DNA of 64,000 nt from Enoplosus armatus (taxonomy: Eukaryota > Chordata > Actinopteri > Centrarchiformes > Enoplosidae), in assembly GCF_043641665.1 (NCBI RefSeq), contig NC_092198.1, positions 10,677,001 to 10,741,000 of the forward strand, read 5' to 3'. Under the pieces are notes generated by a model. The model searched no databases and was not told where the DNA came from. It worked only from the letters and a program-made list of their open reading frames with translations. Of this stretch, positions 46,823 through 60,800 are shown one piece after another. Position numbers and translations under genes: made by a program. Position 1 is the first letter of the stretch. The number at the start of each line of letters is the position of its first letter.

Positions 46823-49222
46823 TCTATATATAAAGGTGTTATCTCATAAAGATCTCATGTCAACAAAAGAAAAACAAAAGGCTGACCTTCATTTCCTTAT
46901 AACAACAATGACCAATAAACCACAGAATGGTACCCCTGGGTAGTTTAAAACAAGATAATACTCGATTCGCTGGTTTCCTTTGTTTTTATAAACGTCATGA
47001 GGAAAATGAACAGTGAGCCAAAAGAAACTGGTCTCAGTTGTCAAATCAATGACACGAGTGATTTGTTGCCATGGAGAGATGGTCCTGTCTGTCTGCTGCT
47101 TAAAAAGTAATATGAGGATAAAGAGACAGGGCGACAGAGACACAGGCAAATGGAGTCAGTCTTCAAGGAAAAGTGATAAGATAACAGTATATACTGAACT
47201 GTGTGGTGCAATCATGGCAATAACAGGTAATCATCTGCTTTCACCTCCACCATGAAAATGCAGCAGAGTACGTGGGTTGCTAGATAGCAACAGTGAAACC
47301 TGTACAGTTATGTGCTTCATTATTACTTTGCCAGAGTATGTGTGATTTCACTATCATGAAAACATCTGCAAAACTGAATGAATGAAAAATCAAGCACATT
47401 CTTGTTTTGAGAGGCACTATATGCAAGTAAAAGATTATGGGAGTCATGGAAATTTGCAGCTAAGCTGTTAATATCCGTTGCTAAAGTGATATCACCACTA
47501 CGCTGACATCTGTTTACTTGATGAGATGAGTGTTTTGTAGGTGGCGATGTGTTACTATCGCCAACAAGGCGGCTTGTCTCTGCAAGCTGGTTTGAAATGA
47601 ATTTTTGCGGCCTGTGTATTGTTTACCTCATGCTGCCTTCAATTGCTGTTAGAAATATTGCAAATTACAGGTGCATTACAGAGAATGCTTTAATGACCTA
47701 GTGCAGAATGTAAATACAAATAGAAAGTTGATAATAACAATAATGATATTAGTTATTTCACATATTCTCCTCTAATTCAAAGCAGCTTGAGTTAAAGAAT
47801 AACATTGTTATCAGAGACTTTTAAGGCCCTACATATTTTCTCAATCAGCTTCTTACTATGATCGGTGTGGTCCTACATGAACACAACATTTTCTGCCAAA
47901 GCTATAACAATTTTGCAATACAATAACAAATTATTTCACATTAGGGATTTGCATAATTGTGTTTTTGTCTGTGCTCATCTCACTGGTTTGAAGTGGGCGG
48001 GGATCAATCCGGGCACCAAACAGGATTTAGAAATTATTCAATTTAAACATTTTAACAGTTGTTTGCTCATGTTGCCAGAAACTGTCAATCAAAGCGTACT
48101 GTAGTGAAACTATCAAATCAAAACCACAACTACACAGTCCTAAAGAAGCAGAATGAGAGTTTTTGAATGTTAAACTCTTTAATAAAACCATTAAATAATG
48201 CCTACGTTTTTTTCCCCCGAAGTTAAACTCCTTTTAATGTTTAATGTTTTAATGTTTTTCCATTCATTGTTGATCCTGCTTGTTAAACCAACCTGCTTAA
48301 TCTAGAAACGTATCTGACCTCCCCCCTGATTATCGCTGGCCCATGCTCTGGGTCCTGTGCCAGCGCACACAAACACATAAGCATCCAAATTAATCCAAAT
48401 AAATCAGTGAGGAGCAAAGAGGACGCTTGTCCTCAAAATCAATCACTTCCTCGATCTGCTTATTCCTCAGCAGCCCACCCCAAGCCTTAGCTGATCTTCC
48501 ACGAAGAGCCCTGAGCGTTAATCAACAGAGGATAAGCACCCCAAAGTGGAAAAGTCTGACATCCACTTTGAATCTTGCACACATTTAGGTCAAGTAAATC
48601 ATCAATCTTTCTGTGTCTTCCCTCACTTCAGTTCGGCAGGTGAAGACGCCATGCCTCGCGGAGATTCAGCGTGTATGTTCTTTTCATGGTGTGGGTTTAT
48701 TCCTGTGGAGGGAGAATCTCAAGATTCCTCTCCCTTGGGAACCAATTACAGACAGATCGGCGAGTCTTTCATCATGTGAACAAAGTCAAGCACACACGAC
48801 CCTGAACAGCACCCCAGGCTCAACCACCACCTACTGACTAACCTCCCTGGCTCCTGACACAAGCAGCACAAACACAAAAACAGGCACTAAACACTAAAGA
48901 GGAGGAGCAGGGGGTGGCTTTGTCTGGAGGGGTTTTGTCGGAAAAATCAGTAGGGGGATGAGGGGCTTGGGTTAACCCTCATACAAGAGGATTGAATAAG
49001 TAAAGTTCCCTGTTTGCGATCAGAATGTCCCCATGCTTTCTATCTCAGACCCTGTCAGATACCACAGAGGTGCCCAGATGTGTCTGTCTGTCTGTCAGTG
49101 TGTGAATCTGAGAGTATATACCTACAGGCCAATATCTCCTCCGTCAGAGGAATTGACAAACAGCTGGTTGCCATGGTTGCAGTTTTCTGTGCACCAATCA
49201 GTAGCCATTTTACTGGGGGTCC

Positions 49223-49235
49223 GGGGGGGGGGGGT
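49223..49235. repeat. Poly-G run
   Basis: A run of about a dozen G within a GGTCCGGGG context in the intergenic spacer. Confidence 0.7.
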
Positions 49236-50539
49236 AGTAAGCCTGCACAGCCTGGCAAATAGCAGCGATATGAGCAGAGATTAGCATACATTCAGCCAGG
49301 AACAGCAAATCCTTGCTCAAATATCACTGGGTTAGTTAAAATAACAGGGGTCTGTTTTGTTTTTGTCTCACATCTCATTTTGTTCAGTTGAAATGCTTCT
49401 TTGTTAAAGGGTAACTGTGAGGTGAAGCGCCCTTTATATTTCTATTCACTGTGTTGTGACATTTCTGGCAAATACCAGATTTCGGTGTTTGGGGAACTCA
49501 TTCACTTGTGGTAATGTGGCATATTGGATACATCAAAGCTACTGTTCTTCAAGCATAAATATTCCAGACATGAAACAATACTTCATTCATTTTTAATAGT
49601 TCTGCAATTAGCTGAGTCTTGTGATTTAAACATCTTATTGATGTATCAATGAAACCTAATGAGATAGGAGTGTAGTTTGGATGAGTCAAATATTTTTAAT
49701 GTAAGAGGAGGGCTCCCTCTGCTGGTGATATGGGACATAGTAACACATTCAACATGAATGGTTTGAGATTTTTGGGTTGCCGGTTCAAAACCATTTCAAC
49801 ATGACTATAAATTTGCCCTATAATTGCTGTCCAGTGAACACCATGTATCTCCAAATTTGGCGATTTTTTAAATTTTCTTTCAAACTGAAAGATTAAGTGT
49901 TCCTTTTTGGGTTTAAAAAAAGTTCTCCTACTTGTTAAGCTAAATGATACTTCTAAAAACCAAGAAAATGCATTGTCTCAAAGCTGAAAACAAAGCTGAT
50001 TTTCTGGGAGATGTATGATTGTCACAGGACAGCTACAAACTGACATATACACAGGGCTGTGAGACGTCAGCTGAGCAGATGATGTTTACAAACATGACAG
50101 TAGCTCATATTTGTAAGGATAAAGCTGTAACTGGGCACAACTTTATCTTTAGTACTGGGATATAAGACAGTATCATGTGTGAAAGGCCCTACACTCCCAC
50201 AGTCAGCCCACAGGTGTGTGCACGTGCATGCTGTCTCACTGTCTCGGCTTACTGGGACAGGTGAATAGAACAGAGCCATCGTTAATGTTATCAGTAACAC
50301 CTGTGCTTTTTCCTACCATGACAAGTCAACATGTCTGCTGTTAAAAAGGCCTTATTAGTTCATGAAGTTAGGTGACATCCCTTAATTCCCATCATAGCTC
50401 CACCCGACTTCAACCTGACTTGAGGTCCAATTAGCCAGAGTTATTGGAAACACCTGTGTGGGTGTGCAGGGCCTTTACGATTTATATTCACATTTAAATT
50501 TCTGGCAATCTTTTAATCACTAGAATCCATTAGAAGAAT

Positions 50540-50568
50540 ATGTATATATATATATATATATATATATG
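50540..50568. repeat. (TA)n microsatellite
   Basis: About 14 alternating TA units, a cruciform-prone tract, 130 bp before a poly-C run. Confidence 0.88.
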
Positions 50569-50699
50569 GACACCATTTATGATTTAAAGGCCCTGGGAAA
50601 CCTTTCACCTTGTCTGTCCCCCTGAGTTTGTGTCAACCATAATTAATGGGTTTTTGTTTTGTACTGATGAATTCTCCTTATACTATTCTTAATACTCTA

Positions 50700-50722
50700 C
50701 CCCCCCCCCCCCCCCCCCCCCC
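50700..50722. repeat. Poly-C (23) homopolymer
   Basis: A second uninterrupted run of 23 C, 6.4 kb from the first, followed by T5. Confidence 0.9.
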
Positions 50723-51254
50723 TTTTTATGGGCGCAATATGTGTCTTCTTTGAAGTACTGTATGATTTTAATGTTTGTGAGTTGTGATTCTTCTTTTTGG
50801 CTCATTAATCTAAATAACTGAATAAGTAAATAAATGTTTTGCCAAACTTTCACAGACACCAAACTATAGGCCAATGTATTATAATAATCTTTTCACTATA
50901 TTGACATACCCACATTACCAGTAGATGTCAGCATTTACTTTACTTTAGACAGACCTGAGATCATGTAGTTTGACTTGCACACCTTTCCTTATCTCAAGCT
51001 TATCAAGCCGTCCTTTTTCAAGCAGCACAAATGTCATGATTCAGACAGAAATTAACTGAATTTAACATGTCTTAGCTAGGTAGGCAGTAGTACAAATTCT
51101 ACAGTGTAACAGGTAAGGTTTATTGGCTCATAAGGTGCATTTAAGACCCAGAATGAAGCAAATATGTGAATGACTGAAACTATGAGTGTGTGAAAAGTCT
51201 ATTCTGCCCTTGGTATGTGATTATAACGCACTATTATCAGCTTATTGTACTTCT

Positions 51255-51380
51255 CAGATTAGGCGTTTGGCTGTGTCGTCCCCCACCTGTCCGTGGGAGG
51301 GTGCCCGGTCTGTCTCAGGATCACTGCAGCAGGTCCCTCCGGTTCCTGCCGTTGATCCCTCTCAGCTGACGTCAGGAGAA
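51255..51380 (+). promoter_or_regulatory. MAP7 upstream promoter with a full CRE
   Basis: GC-rich sequence (ccccacctgtccgtgggagg, gtgcccggtctgtctc) directly before the start codon of first exon 1a. A perfect palindromic cAMP-response element TGACGTCA is at 51367-51374, six bases before the ATG. No TATA box was seen. The transcription start is not resolved, so the CRE may lie just inside the 5'UTR. Confidence 0.5.
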
Positions 51381-54300
51381 ATGGCGGACCAGGATGGCAG
51401 CGACGCATCTCCTCCCGAGTCCCAAGGTGAGTTCATACCGACAGAAAAGTTTACTCAAACAAACTTTTTGGAGCAGTAACTGTTATCTAAACTGTAAAGC
51501 AGTGATCCGCGGAGGGGCTTCGGTTGATTTTGTCGGTGTTTGAACGCTGACGCTGAATTACAGACAGACTCAAGTACTTGGGAGCTCGGTCACGGGAGTG
51601 GGATTAACTATCAACCGACTCACCCAACCGGTTACTTCACGTTTATTAAACACGACCTGTTGTCTAAACTACACTTTCCCCCCCAAAATTTACCTTTGTT
51701 GTCGTTGTTGATAGACATTTTGAGCTCCCCCTGCGCTGGCAGACACCTGTTGCTGACATTTTGTCAACTCGTCGAAATGCTCCGTCAGTTGACGTGACAG
51801 GTGAATTAATGGAACTGAACAGTTGTTGTTGGGATGGTAGAAGCTAGCTTTATGTGTCTTTAGGCTACATCTTTGTTCTCTGGCTTTTACAGGTTTTGTT
51901 AATCATTTTTTATTGTGTGCAATGTTTGGACTGGCTTATAAGTAACCCAAACTTTTCTTTTAACGCCGGATAAACAGACACCTGTTACAAAAACTGCTAA
52001 TTTATGGTGTCGTCATTTATTATTAACGTTAGGGCCGAAAATGGCCACTCATATATTCACTACAGTACGCTTTTTATCTAATTTAATGTTCTGTTAGACT
52101 TTTAGTTGGTAGTAAGTTATTTTAATCTCAATATGTTAGACTTATATGAAAACCTAAGCAGCCAAATGAAATGGTGGTGTGTTTGACAGTGTGTGAGCTG
52201 TTGTCAGTGTAATAATTTGCTGTTCGTCTAATAATTTGCTGTTCAGAGCAAAGCAATGGCCACTTATCACCAGAGATGTCGCCAAAAGCAAAGAAACAAG
52301 AATATTATGGATACAATGTTGATCAGTGTTGACTGTGCCAAAGTTGTCTAACTTTATTGATTTGGTAAAAAAAACTTGACACTAGATGCTCCGCCATTAG
52401 ATGCTCTGTTGAAATTTGTGCGATTTGTGAATTAAAACTCCCGACTGGGAATATATATATATTTTTTTTTTTTGTTTTGTTTTTGTTTCAGTGTTTAACT
52501 TGTTGAATCCTCATCATATTTTTTTGCACAATTTTTCTATGGGATGATGATGGGAAATCAGTGACATTTGCTGGTCAGAACGTGAGTTTAGCATGAATAA
52601 TTTAATTCATGAATTCAGTTTATAAATTCTGCATGGTTGTTAGCTAACTCAACATGTTTTCTCAAGGAAATGTGCTGGTTGTAAATATTATATAGTGTGA
52701 CATGTTTGGTTAGTCTAATCAAGTTTACTTCAGGAGTTGAACTAGTTTACAGTCTAGTTTAAAGATCTGTTGAGTTAGGGCCACAACACCTCCAGAGGAC
52801 TCTGCGATCAGCTCACCTGGATGTAACGTCCCCTGCAGTTACACTACAACAATTTCACATTTTTACGCAATAATTCCTAAAAATGTGATTAGTTGAAGTA
52901 TTAGGGTCAAAGGGCAGCTCACCTGCAGTTTAATCAGCGAGTGCAGACTAAAAGGGGGAAAAAAAAACATACAGCTTTTAATGACAAACAATATTTAACA
53001 AACGTTAGACTCAATATGTTAACATTACTGTTGCAGCTTTGTTCTTGAGTCACTATTTTTTCTTTCAGTTTTCCCATGATTACCTACTTATGTTAGTCTA
53101 ATATTACCCTGATGCAAACTCTTGGCATCCATTTTCTATAACATGACGCTTTAAAGCTTTCCAATTCTGCTTCTAGCTTAGTTCTATTCATAAACAATGT
53201 CCTTCCATATGAATGATTTATTTGATATTCCCATGCTGCTGTGAGCTTTAAGATACACAATCCACTACATCCATTGTGGCATCCAACAGTTGTCCCATAT
53301 GCCTGCGCAAAAATGCTTCCTATATCTTTTCTCACCTGGTGGCAAAACCAGTTTTAATATCTTATCTTATATCAGCTGACAGGTTGATTTCTTACTGGCT
53401 GCTACTGCGAGACACCTCAGAGCTGCTGTGGTCATGTTACCAGTTGTGAATGTATTGTAGTTTACCTCTATACTCTTCCCTTCCCTAGACAGCTTTTACA
53501 CATCTTCTTGTTTTATCCTGCCGATGTGTTTGGCCTACAGCCATCTTTCTTTTCTCCAACCGAGTTGCCTGAGGTCTTGAATTTAGAAAGTCTCAGGTCT
53601 TGAGCCCTGAGACTTTCTGCTCATTGTTACACTTGTATTATCAATAGTCACAGTAGTACTGTTACCACATGCCCAGATTGACGAGAACAGCCTTCCCTGC
53701 AGCCCCTCTTTACCTGCCACCATGATTATATTATTTCCTCATCTGGATTGTCCCCTCTGTTCGGTCATCTTGTCCATCTCATTAGTAGGATTTTCTTGTG
53801 TGGAGGTAACAATAACCTAATTTACTTGCATTGCTAAATGTGTCTGTTTATAGAACAGTCAATATATTTCATCTGTTCTTGTGTCTGTGTCTCTTATACA
53901 CATATTCAATAGGTGTGAGAAGGGCGTGTAGCCTAGCCTATCCGGTTTAAGTCTGAGTGTTGGATTACAGCATTACTCTATCCTGCAGGGACAAAGATCA
54001 GATTGCTCTTTCATGAATATGTGTGTGTACAGCATGTGCTCCCTAAGGAGATGAGGCAGCAAGTCTTGTCCTGAATTCCTATATATTGGATGTGTTCTAT
54101 AGTAACTAATCTGTGCTGAAATAGTCTGTATCAGGCTATTTTCTTTGCAAATGTTGACCTAAATGTGAGCCACTAGAAGAAGTAGTGCACCTGTAATGGG
54201 TTTCAGCCAAGGTGCCTATCAGTGGTTGTGTTTAATCATTTTGTGGCCTCGCTGTTTTGAGCCACAGGTTCATGGTGGCATGAAGATTTCAAACTGTCAA

Positions 54301-54833
54301 TGTTGGTTGTTTAATCTCCGTGTGTTATTTGCTTTGGTAGATGCACAAGCACATGCGGCTAGTAATGGTTGTTCAAGCTGATGTTTGCATTGGACAGGCC
54401 TCAAATAATGTGGCCTGTAATAACCATTATAAGTTTACTGCCCCCATTATTTCTCCCTCCCTTCCATTTAACCTGCCCTACTATGTGTCTCTGCAGGGTT
54501 CAGTGTGTTTGCACATGCAGTGTGAGTGTATGAAATGAAAATAAAACACAACTAAGGCTCTGTTACTGCAGTGTAACTGCAATAAAATAATACTTATCAG
54601 ATATATTGATGTGCTGCATATTCTTACTTCTATTCTTTTAAAGAACCAGCAGGACATGAATGGAAAAATGTCCATATTTTGCTGTACAACCGTGGTACAT
54701 GAAATAGCTGATGGCTCTTTAAGTGAATGGGGTGGGGACATATACCATGTGCTCTATGAACACACCCCTTCCACAGAGGCAGCTCCAGTACTGCATTGTT
54801 TGGTTTGGTATGTGCATAGACGTGCATCCCTAG

Positions 54834-54872
<39 letters not shown>

Positions 54873-57800
54873 TGCATTACATTAAAGTGTGCCTGTCCTC
54901 TGCTCTCCCGCTGCGTCATTGGTCCATGTGCTGCTGTTGTCAGGGAAACCCTTTACCGGTACCGGCTCACCTTCCACCGCTGGATTCGCACTGAATATTT
55001 TAACGGCCCTTCTGCCCTCTGTTACCCATATATCAGTGGGCCAGTGTGTGTGTGTACTGTACAGCCAGTGCCTGTGTGATGTGATTCTTATGACAAGTTT
55101 GCATTTACAGAATAGGCCAAGCAAAAGAGAGGCGAGGAGGGGAAAGGGGGGCTGCAGTAACAGTAGTGACAGCAGCATCTCCCGAAGAGTGAAAGAGTCA
55201 AGAGAAGTGTTTTTCCAGCCCTCGACCGAGCCAGACTTGTGGATTAAGTCTTCTTTTCTAAGCCAGACTACAAGAGCTCATCCTCAGACTCTGTTGCACA
55301 CTCCATCTCTTTCACTCTGTCTCTATGCCTGGCACTGCCATCGTAGGCAGTATGGACTTGGCACAGTGAGCAGCTCTGTTTGTCTCTCTTTCACACACTC
55401 CCTCATCATCTCTCTGCACTTCATTCTTTACTCTTCTTTCACTGCCTCCCTTTACTCTCATCTAGCACATTGTATATTTTAATTTGTTCCATCTCTCCTG
55501 CTTTTTTTGGTCTGTCCTCCTCCTTCTCTCTTCCTCTCTCTTCTTTCTGCTGCCTCAGACACAGAGCAGCAATGTGCAGCCAGAGGAAGTAGCTGTTAGC
55601 ATTAGCTGTTAGCTATCTACGTCTTTACTGAGAAGAAGAAGGCTTTTAGGGGTGACCCCCTCCACCACCACCCTCTGGCATCCACCACTAGCCTGCCCCC
55701 CCCACACCTATCACTGCAGGGTGGGATGGGCAGGGGCTGGGTGAGTTAGCCAGGGGCTCGAGGGTTAGCAACAGGGCAGGTGATGCCAGAGAGTAAAGGA
55801 CAAGAACAAGGAGGAGGTGGATGTGGGTGCACGTTGGGCAAGCGGAAGCTGAGGAAGATAGGCAGCCGTTCAGCCATCCCGGCACTCTTTACCATCACTG
55901 AGGAAGAGGAGGGACAGAGACGGAGAAATGCTTGCAGGAGGAAGAAAAGAGGTATGGATGGAAAGGTTGGACGGAAAGGTTGGAGGGAAACTGACGGGTG
56001 TAAAGTGGACAGCACAATGACTCTGCATGCTCTAGTACTTTGTGCTGTTTGAGCTTCATTTAAACTATTAAATTGTGCGTGTGTGAGAGAGGGCATTAAT
56101 ATCTGGGACAGAGAGGCAACTGGGGCAGAGATGTTTAACCAGTCTCTGGAGAGTCACAAGAGCAGACACGTTTTCTGAAATTGTGGAGCATTAAAGTGTA
56201 TATGTGTATTTTTTTAGTAGGGTGTTAATGATGAATACATGTGTCAGGATCTTGTAGTAAGCTATACAGCAAGGAAGTAATTGTGTTACATTGCTATGTA
56301 TCAGTGAGTGTGTGTGTGTGTGTGTGATTGCGTGTATATGTGTTTTGCTTGTATGTGTGTGTGTGTGTGCTGTTTGCTCTTGCAGAGGTGTAGTCCTCTT
56401 AACCCATCAAGCTCAACCATGTGGAGACAGGTGGCTGACAAGTCTGATGAGAAAGCACTGTGTGTGTGTGTGTGTGTGTGGTGGGGGGGGGGGGGGGGGC
56501 AGCTGACAAGGCAAGATTGGGTCAACACAAGGGCAGTAGATGAGAGTGAAGGTGCAGTCCACTTCACACGTGTATGTGGTTATAATGCATCAGTAAGCAG
56601 AGCGGTCAGTCAACAGGACACAACGTGTCTGCAGTCACAGCAGGTATAAAATGTGCAAACTTTTAACTGATCTTCTCTTGCTGTTTTGGGTTTATTCCAG
56701 AACTTCAAAAATCTGAAAGTAAAAGATTTATTTATATTTATATGTTTATTCATTCATTTCATACCTTTCCATTCAGTGTTGACGAGAGCTGCTGTTGTCG
56801 TGTTGTATTTCCAGGGACATTTGGTTTCAGTAACCCATTTCTGTCTGATTTGGGATTAGGTTCTGAAGCCTTAGTAGTGAACTAAGAGGAGCTATGGGCA
56901 ATGTTTTATGGGTATTGTAGTATTACACACTGGATAGAATGTGGGTCAACGAACAAGAATATAGAGAGAAAACTGAGATTTTCAGGGTCCTTCTGAATCA
57001 GCTGCATACTGTTGCCCGTAAAAAAACAGAAATGTAATATACTGTAAAGTAGTTAAGTTAAGTCAGCAGTGCTTGGTAGGTTTGCAGTGGCACTATTTTG
57101 ATGCAATCAAGTAACTGTTTAGTTTAGCACCTATTTTAAGTGCTATTGAAATGTTTAACTTGTGTAACAGATTGATTGAGGAAGGGTTTGTTCTTTGACT
57201 CTGTTAGACAGGAAGGTGATCAGATATTAATGTGAGTATTAAATGTATTAAAGTTTTTTATGATTTTCACCTTCTTCACATAGTTTTAGTAATACAGTCT
57301 CCCAGCTCTAAACTAACGTGACTCCTGTGTCTGCACTAGCTATATAATATAAAAACGCATGAGCTAAGCTAAATAGCCAACAAACACTCATTGCATTCAG
57401 TCATTTTGTGTAAGATGTACCTTTTGATTTATCAAGAATAGTGTACATGTCAGAGACATTGATGGACTTTAATGTGCTTTTAGAGATGAAAAAAAGCATG
57501 TCTTGGCCTTCAGTGTTTGGTTGGATATATTATGTTAATAGTAGTTTGGATGAGTTGAGAGTGTTTTTTTTAGTGATGCTTAATCTCTGACTTTGTCATC
57601 TCGGATCAATTTGGATGCAAACTCAATCATTTTGAAGAAGAGATGGCAAACTATCAATATTGGACAGCAGTTTCAATTATTTATGGCCCTGTTGTCAAAA
57701 GCCATAGTGAGTGACTCTAGACATACCTCCTATCATCTGAGCTGAAACTTGTACCTGCCATGTGCAGCAAATGCAGTAGCACCCTCCTCTCAGGCACCTG

Positions 57801-60800
57801 TTATCTAGGCTTGACTGCCTGACCTGGGGCTAGAGAGGAGGACTCCCACCCCCTTCCCCCTTGCCTCTCTGCTGGCTGGAGCTTAGCGTTTAGCTTAGCA
57901 TTAGCAGCGGCTAATCCTCTCAGGCGGCAGGGGAGGCTGGGGCTACACAGCGTGCTTGCCTGCTACCCACTGGCCTGGACAGCACAGCATTAATCGCTAA
58001 CTCTGACCATTTAATCTGACTGCCAATGAATGCAGATAGATTGGGGGTGGGGAGCACACAGACTAGCACTAGGGGAGGGGCAGATTAAACAGTCACACTC
58101 TCCCTATGTCTCACTCTCTGTCTCTTTTACACACACACACATAAACATGCACACTTATGGACAAAAGGATGGGGGTTGGAGAGTCGCCACAACCTGTCTC
58201 ACACTCAGTCGGCTCTCAACGACAGTGACCAAAGCTGACCCCTCTCTCTTTCTCCTTTCCTGCTTTCCCTTTTACTCTGAAAAGAGTTTTGGGTGGTCCC
58301 TTTTTCGGTTTATTGGAATTTTTTCCATTTTGCTTTTTCCTCACTGCTCCCCTCACTGCACCATGGACTTTGGATTCGAGCTTATCTTCCACTGTGTACG
58401 ATGTTTTCAGGAAGTAAGAACGTTGATTCTGGCCCTCCAATCCGACTAGTCGGAGTGGGACGCTAGCCAGGGGTCAAACGGGTCCCATCCTGGGATTGAC
58501 ACCCCTGGAATCATGAACCAAAATCCAGGTAAAGACTTGCAATTTGATCCCAGGACTTCTGCATAGCATTGATACATCGGCACAGAGTGAACAAGGTGTA
58601 TGGTAGGAAATGAAGAGTACAGTGCAGTCTGTAAGTAGTAGGACAGTTTTGTTTTGGTTCCTTACTCCAGCACATTGGATGTGAAATGAAACATGACTGT
58701 GAGGTTAAAGAACAGGCCTTCAGCCTTAAGTTAAGGGTGTTTTACATCCACTTCAGGGTCAAAATGTATATATTTATTCATAGTCCTCAAGCATCAGAAG
58801 GGGTACGAATTCTACACTGTCAACCCAATATGGATTTGAAAACCCTAAACACACTGAGATATTGAAATATTAAAAACATACAGGACTACACTATAAACAG
58901 TAAACATACAATCTAGACTGGGGAGTTTATCTGGTTTCTTTTCCTCATATAAGAATATGCAGTACTTCAATACTGTTGCACCTTTTGTTTTGTGAAGCCC
59001 TCTTAATATGTCGTAGTTTTCCACATTTTCTTTGTTGATAAAGTATTGACGAAGCTCGTGTGTAAGGGTGGAAAAAGGTGGTCAGGATCTTCTTAGGTTC
59101 AGTGGTGGACATTTATCACTGGGAGCTAGCCCTTTGCTCCAAATAAAAGTCTTTTGTGTGTTTGCAAAGGCTGTTGAGTGGCTGTCTAGTGCGCACAAGT
59201 AAATATGCTCGCTGCTTATTGAGGTTTGTTTAATGACCTCTACAACAGATGGACGAGGCAGCAGGAGGAAACAACTGCATCAGTAATAAGTCCACCACAT
59301 TATATATTAAAGGATTGCACTTGATGGTGAGACCCTTCACACAGTGCAGCGGTTGAAGCAAAATGCGACACTTTCCGTAAATCCGCCATTTTGCCCCTGC
59401 AAAACCATGTTGTAAGAGAGGATGTGAAGGCAGATGAATTAGAGATGATGTAGAAATATATAGTTTGGTTAGCTTTTATTAAGTGTGGAAGTTGAACACT
59501 GACATAAGTAAAAGGGCTGATGGAGTTTCATTAACTACTATCAGTCCTAGTCTCATCCTGTATTCAAAGCATTCATCTCTGTATACTTGGTCCAGTCTCT
59601 CTCTCCATAACCCTTTATTTATTTAAGTCACTCACTCTTTAGGGTAGAAGTATAGCCAAATCTCATCTACAACTCCCAGCCACAGGATGCCCTTTGACCT
59701 CAGCTGACCTCTTCTGTATGCAGGACAACCCCAGTTCATGGCTCTCTATTTGTTTGGTAGGCTCTGTCTGGGAAACTGAGCTATGCAAAGCACACACGTC
59801 TGACATGACATCATTCGACATCCATTTACTGCCCTTCAGTTCATACCTTTTATCACAGACTATAGTGTGTGTCATATGTGCAGATACTTTGATAGGGGGA
59901 TGTCTGGCTGTTATTCAAATAACATTGGTGAAATATGATAGTAATGTTAATATGGGCCACCTTGTATCTTGCACACACACCTGTTGTCATTGCTATTCCC
60001 TTGTTTGTCATATGTATACTGTTGATGTGTCATGTTACTACTTCCTGCTGCAGAGATCCAAATTTCCCACAGGAATAATTTGCAGCCAGTTTCTGTGGGA
60101 GTGGGTATTTAGATTACTAATTTCAATGCTAGATGCATGCATGCTATATTTATGAATTGCTCATTATCATTCATTTTAAATGAAACACCTTTTTTTCTTC
60201 CTCTTGACTCTGTCCCTGATTGTCTCTGTCCCTCTTGTTCTCCTTGGTGTCTTTGTGTTTCTGTGCCAGACTTTTTAAAGAAGGGAATTGTTTTTAGAGC
60301 ATTCCCAGCTCTTTTCAGTGAAGAGCTCCAGCTCAAGCTGTCAAATTAAGGGAAAGTGGTTGTGCCCTTAGCCTGTCACCACTGGCTTATTGTATAGCAG
60401 CTTCAGCTTGTCAGAAGGTCCACTTGATCAGTCACTAGAAGTTAACTCGCTGAAATGGAAAGAGCTCCTTATTTTATACCAGGTTGTGTCTTTTTCATGC
60501 AGATTTATGGTCATATGACCTCTTGTGGAAGTTGCTTGATGAACATTTTAACCCATTACATTGTTATGGTGCTTACCTGAAAGTCATTCACAAATTTCCT
60601 GTGTTTTATTTGACTGCAGCACAATGTACCCCTCTCTCAATGAGCTAATCATTTGTCTAAGGGAAATGATTTTAGGGAAAGGAATATATTCAGTAGACAT
60701 TATTGTAACCTGTCCCAGCCCAGTCTTTCCTGTTACAACAATAGCCATTATGAAACCAGTTCCAAGGCTGGTTCACCTGAGGCAGGGTAAACCTTTCAAT

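Larger units (their letters stand above)
42556..51254. other. Gene-poor, repeat-rich intergenic spacer
   Basis: Lies between PPP1R14C and MAP7. It contains a family D foldback element, a (CTG)n tract, two long poly-C runs, several (GT)n microsatellites, an AT-rich hAT-like element and another dispersed repeat, each listed separately. The open frames are short and unrecognised, including the 43.5-43.9 kb frame that only encodes poly-Ala across the (CTG)n tract. No RNA gene was recognised. Confidence 0.6.

Noticed and set aside
55110..55210. Possible exon encoding RPSKREARRGKGG near the first-exon candidates
   Set aside because: It follows a cag but is closed in the required phase (TAG at once), and I saw no donor that would join to 62738.
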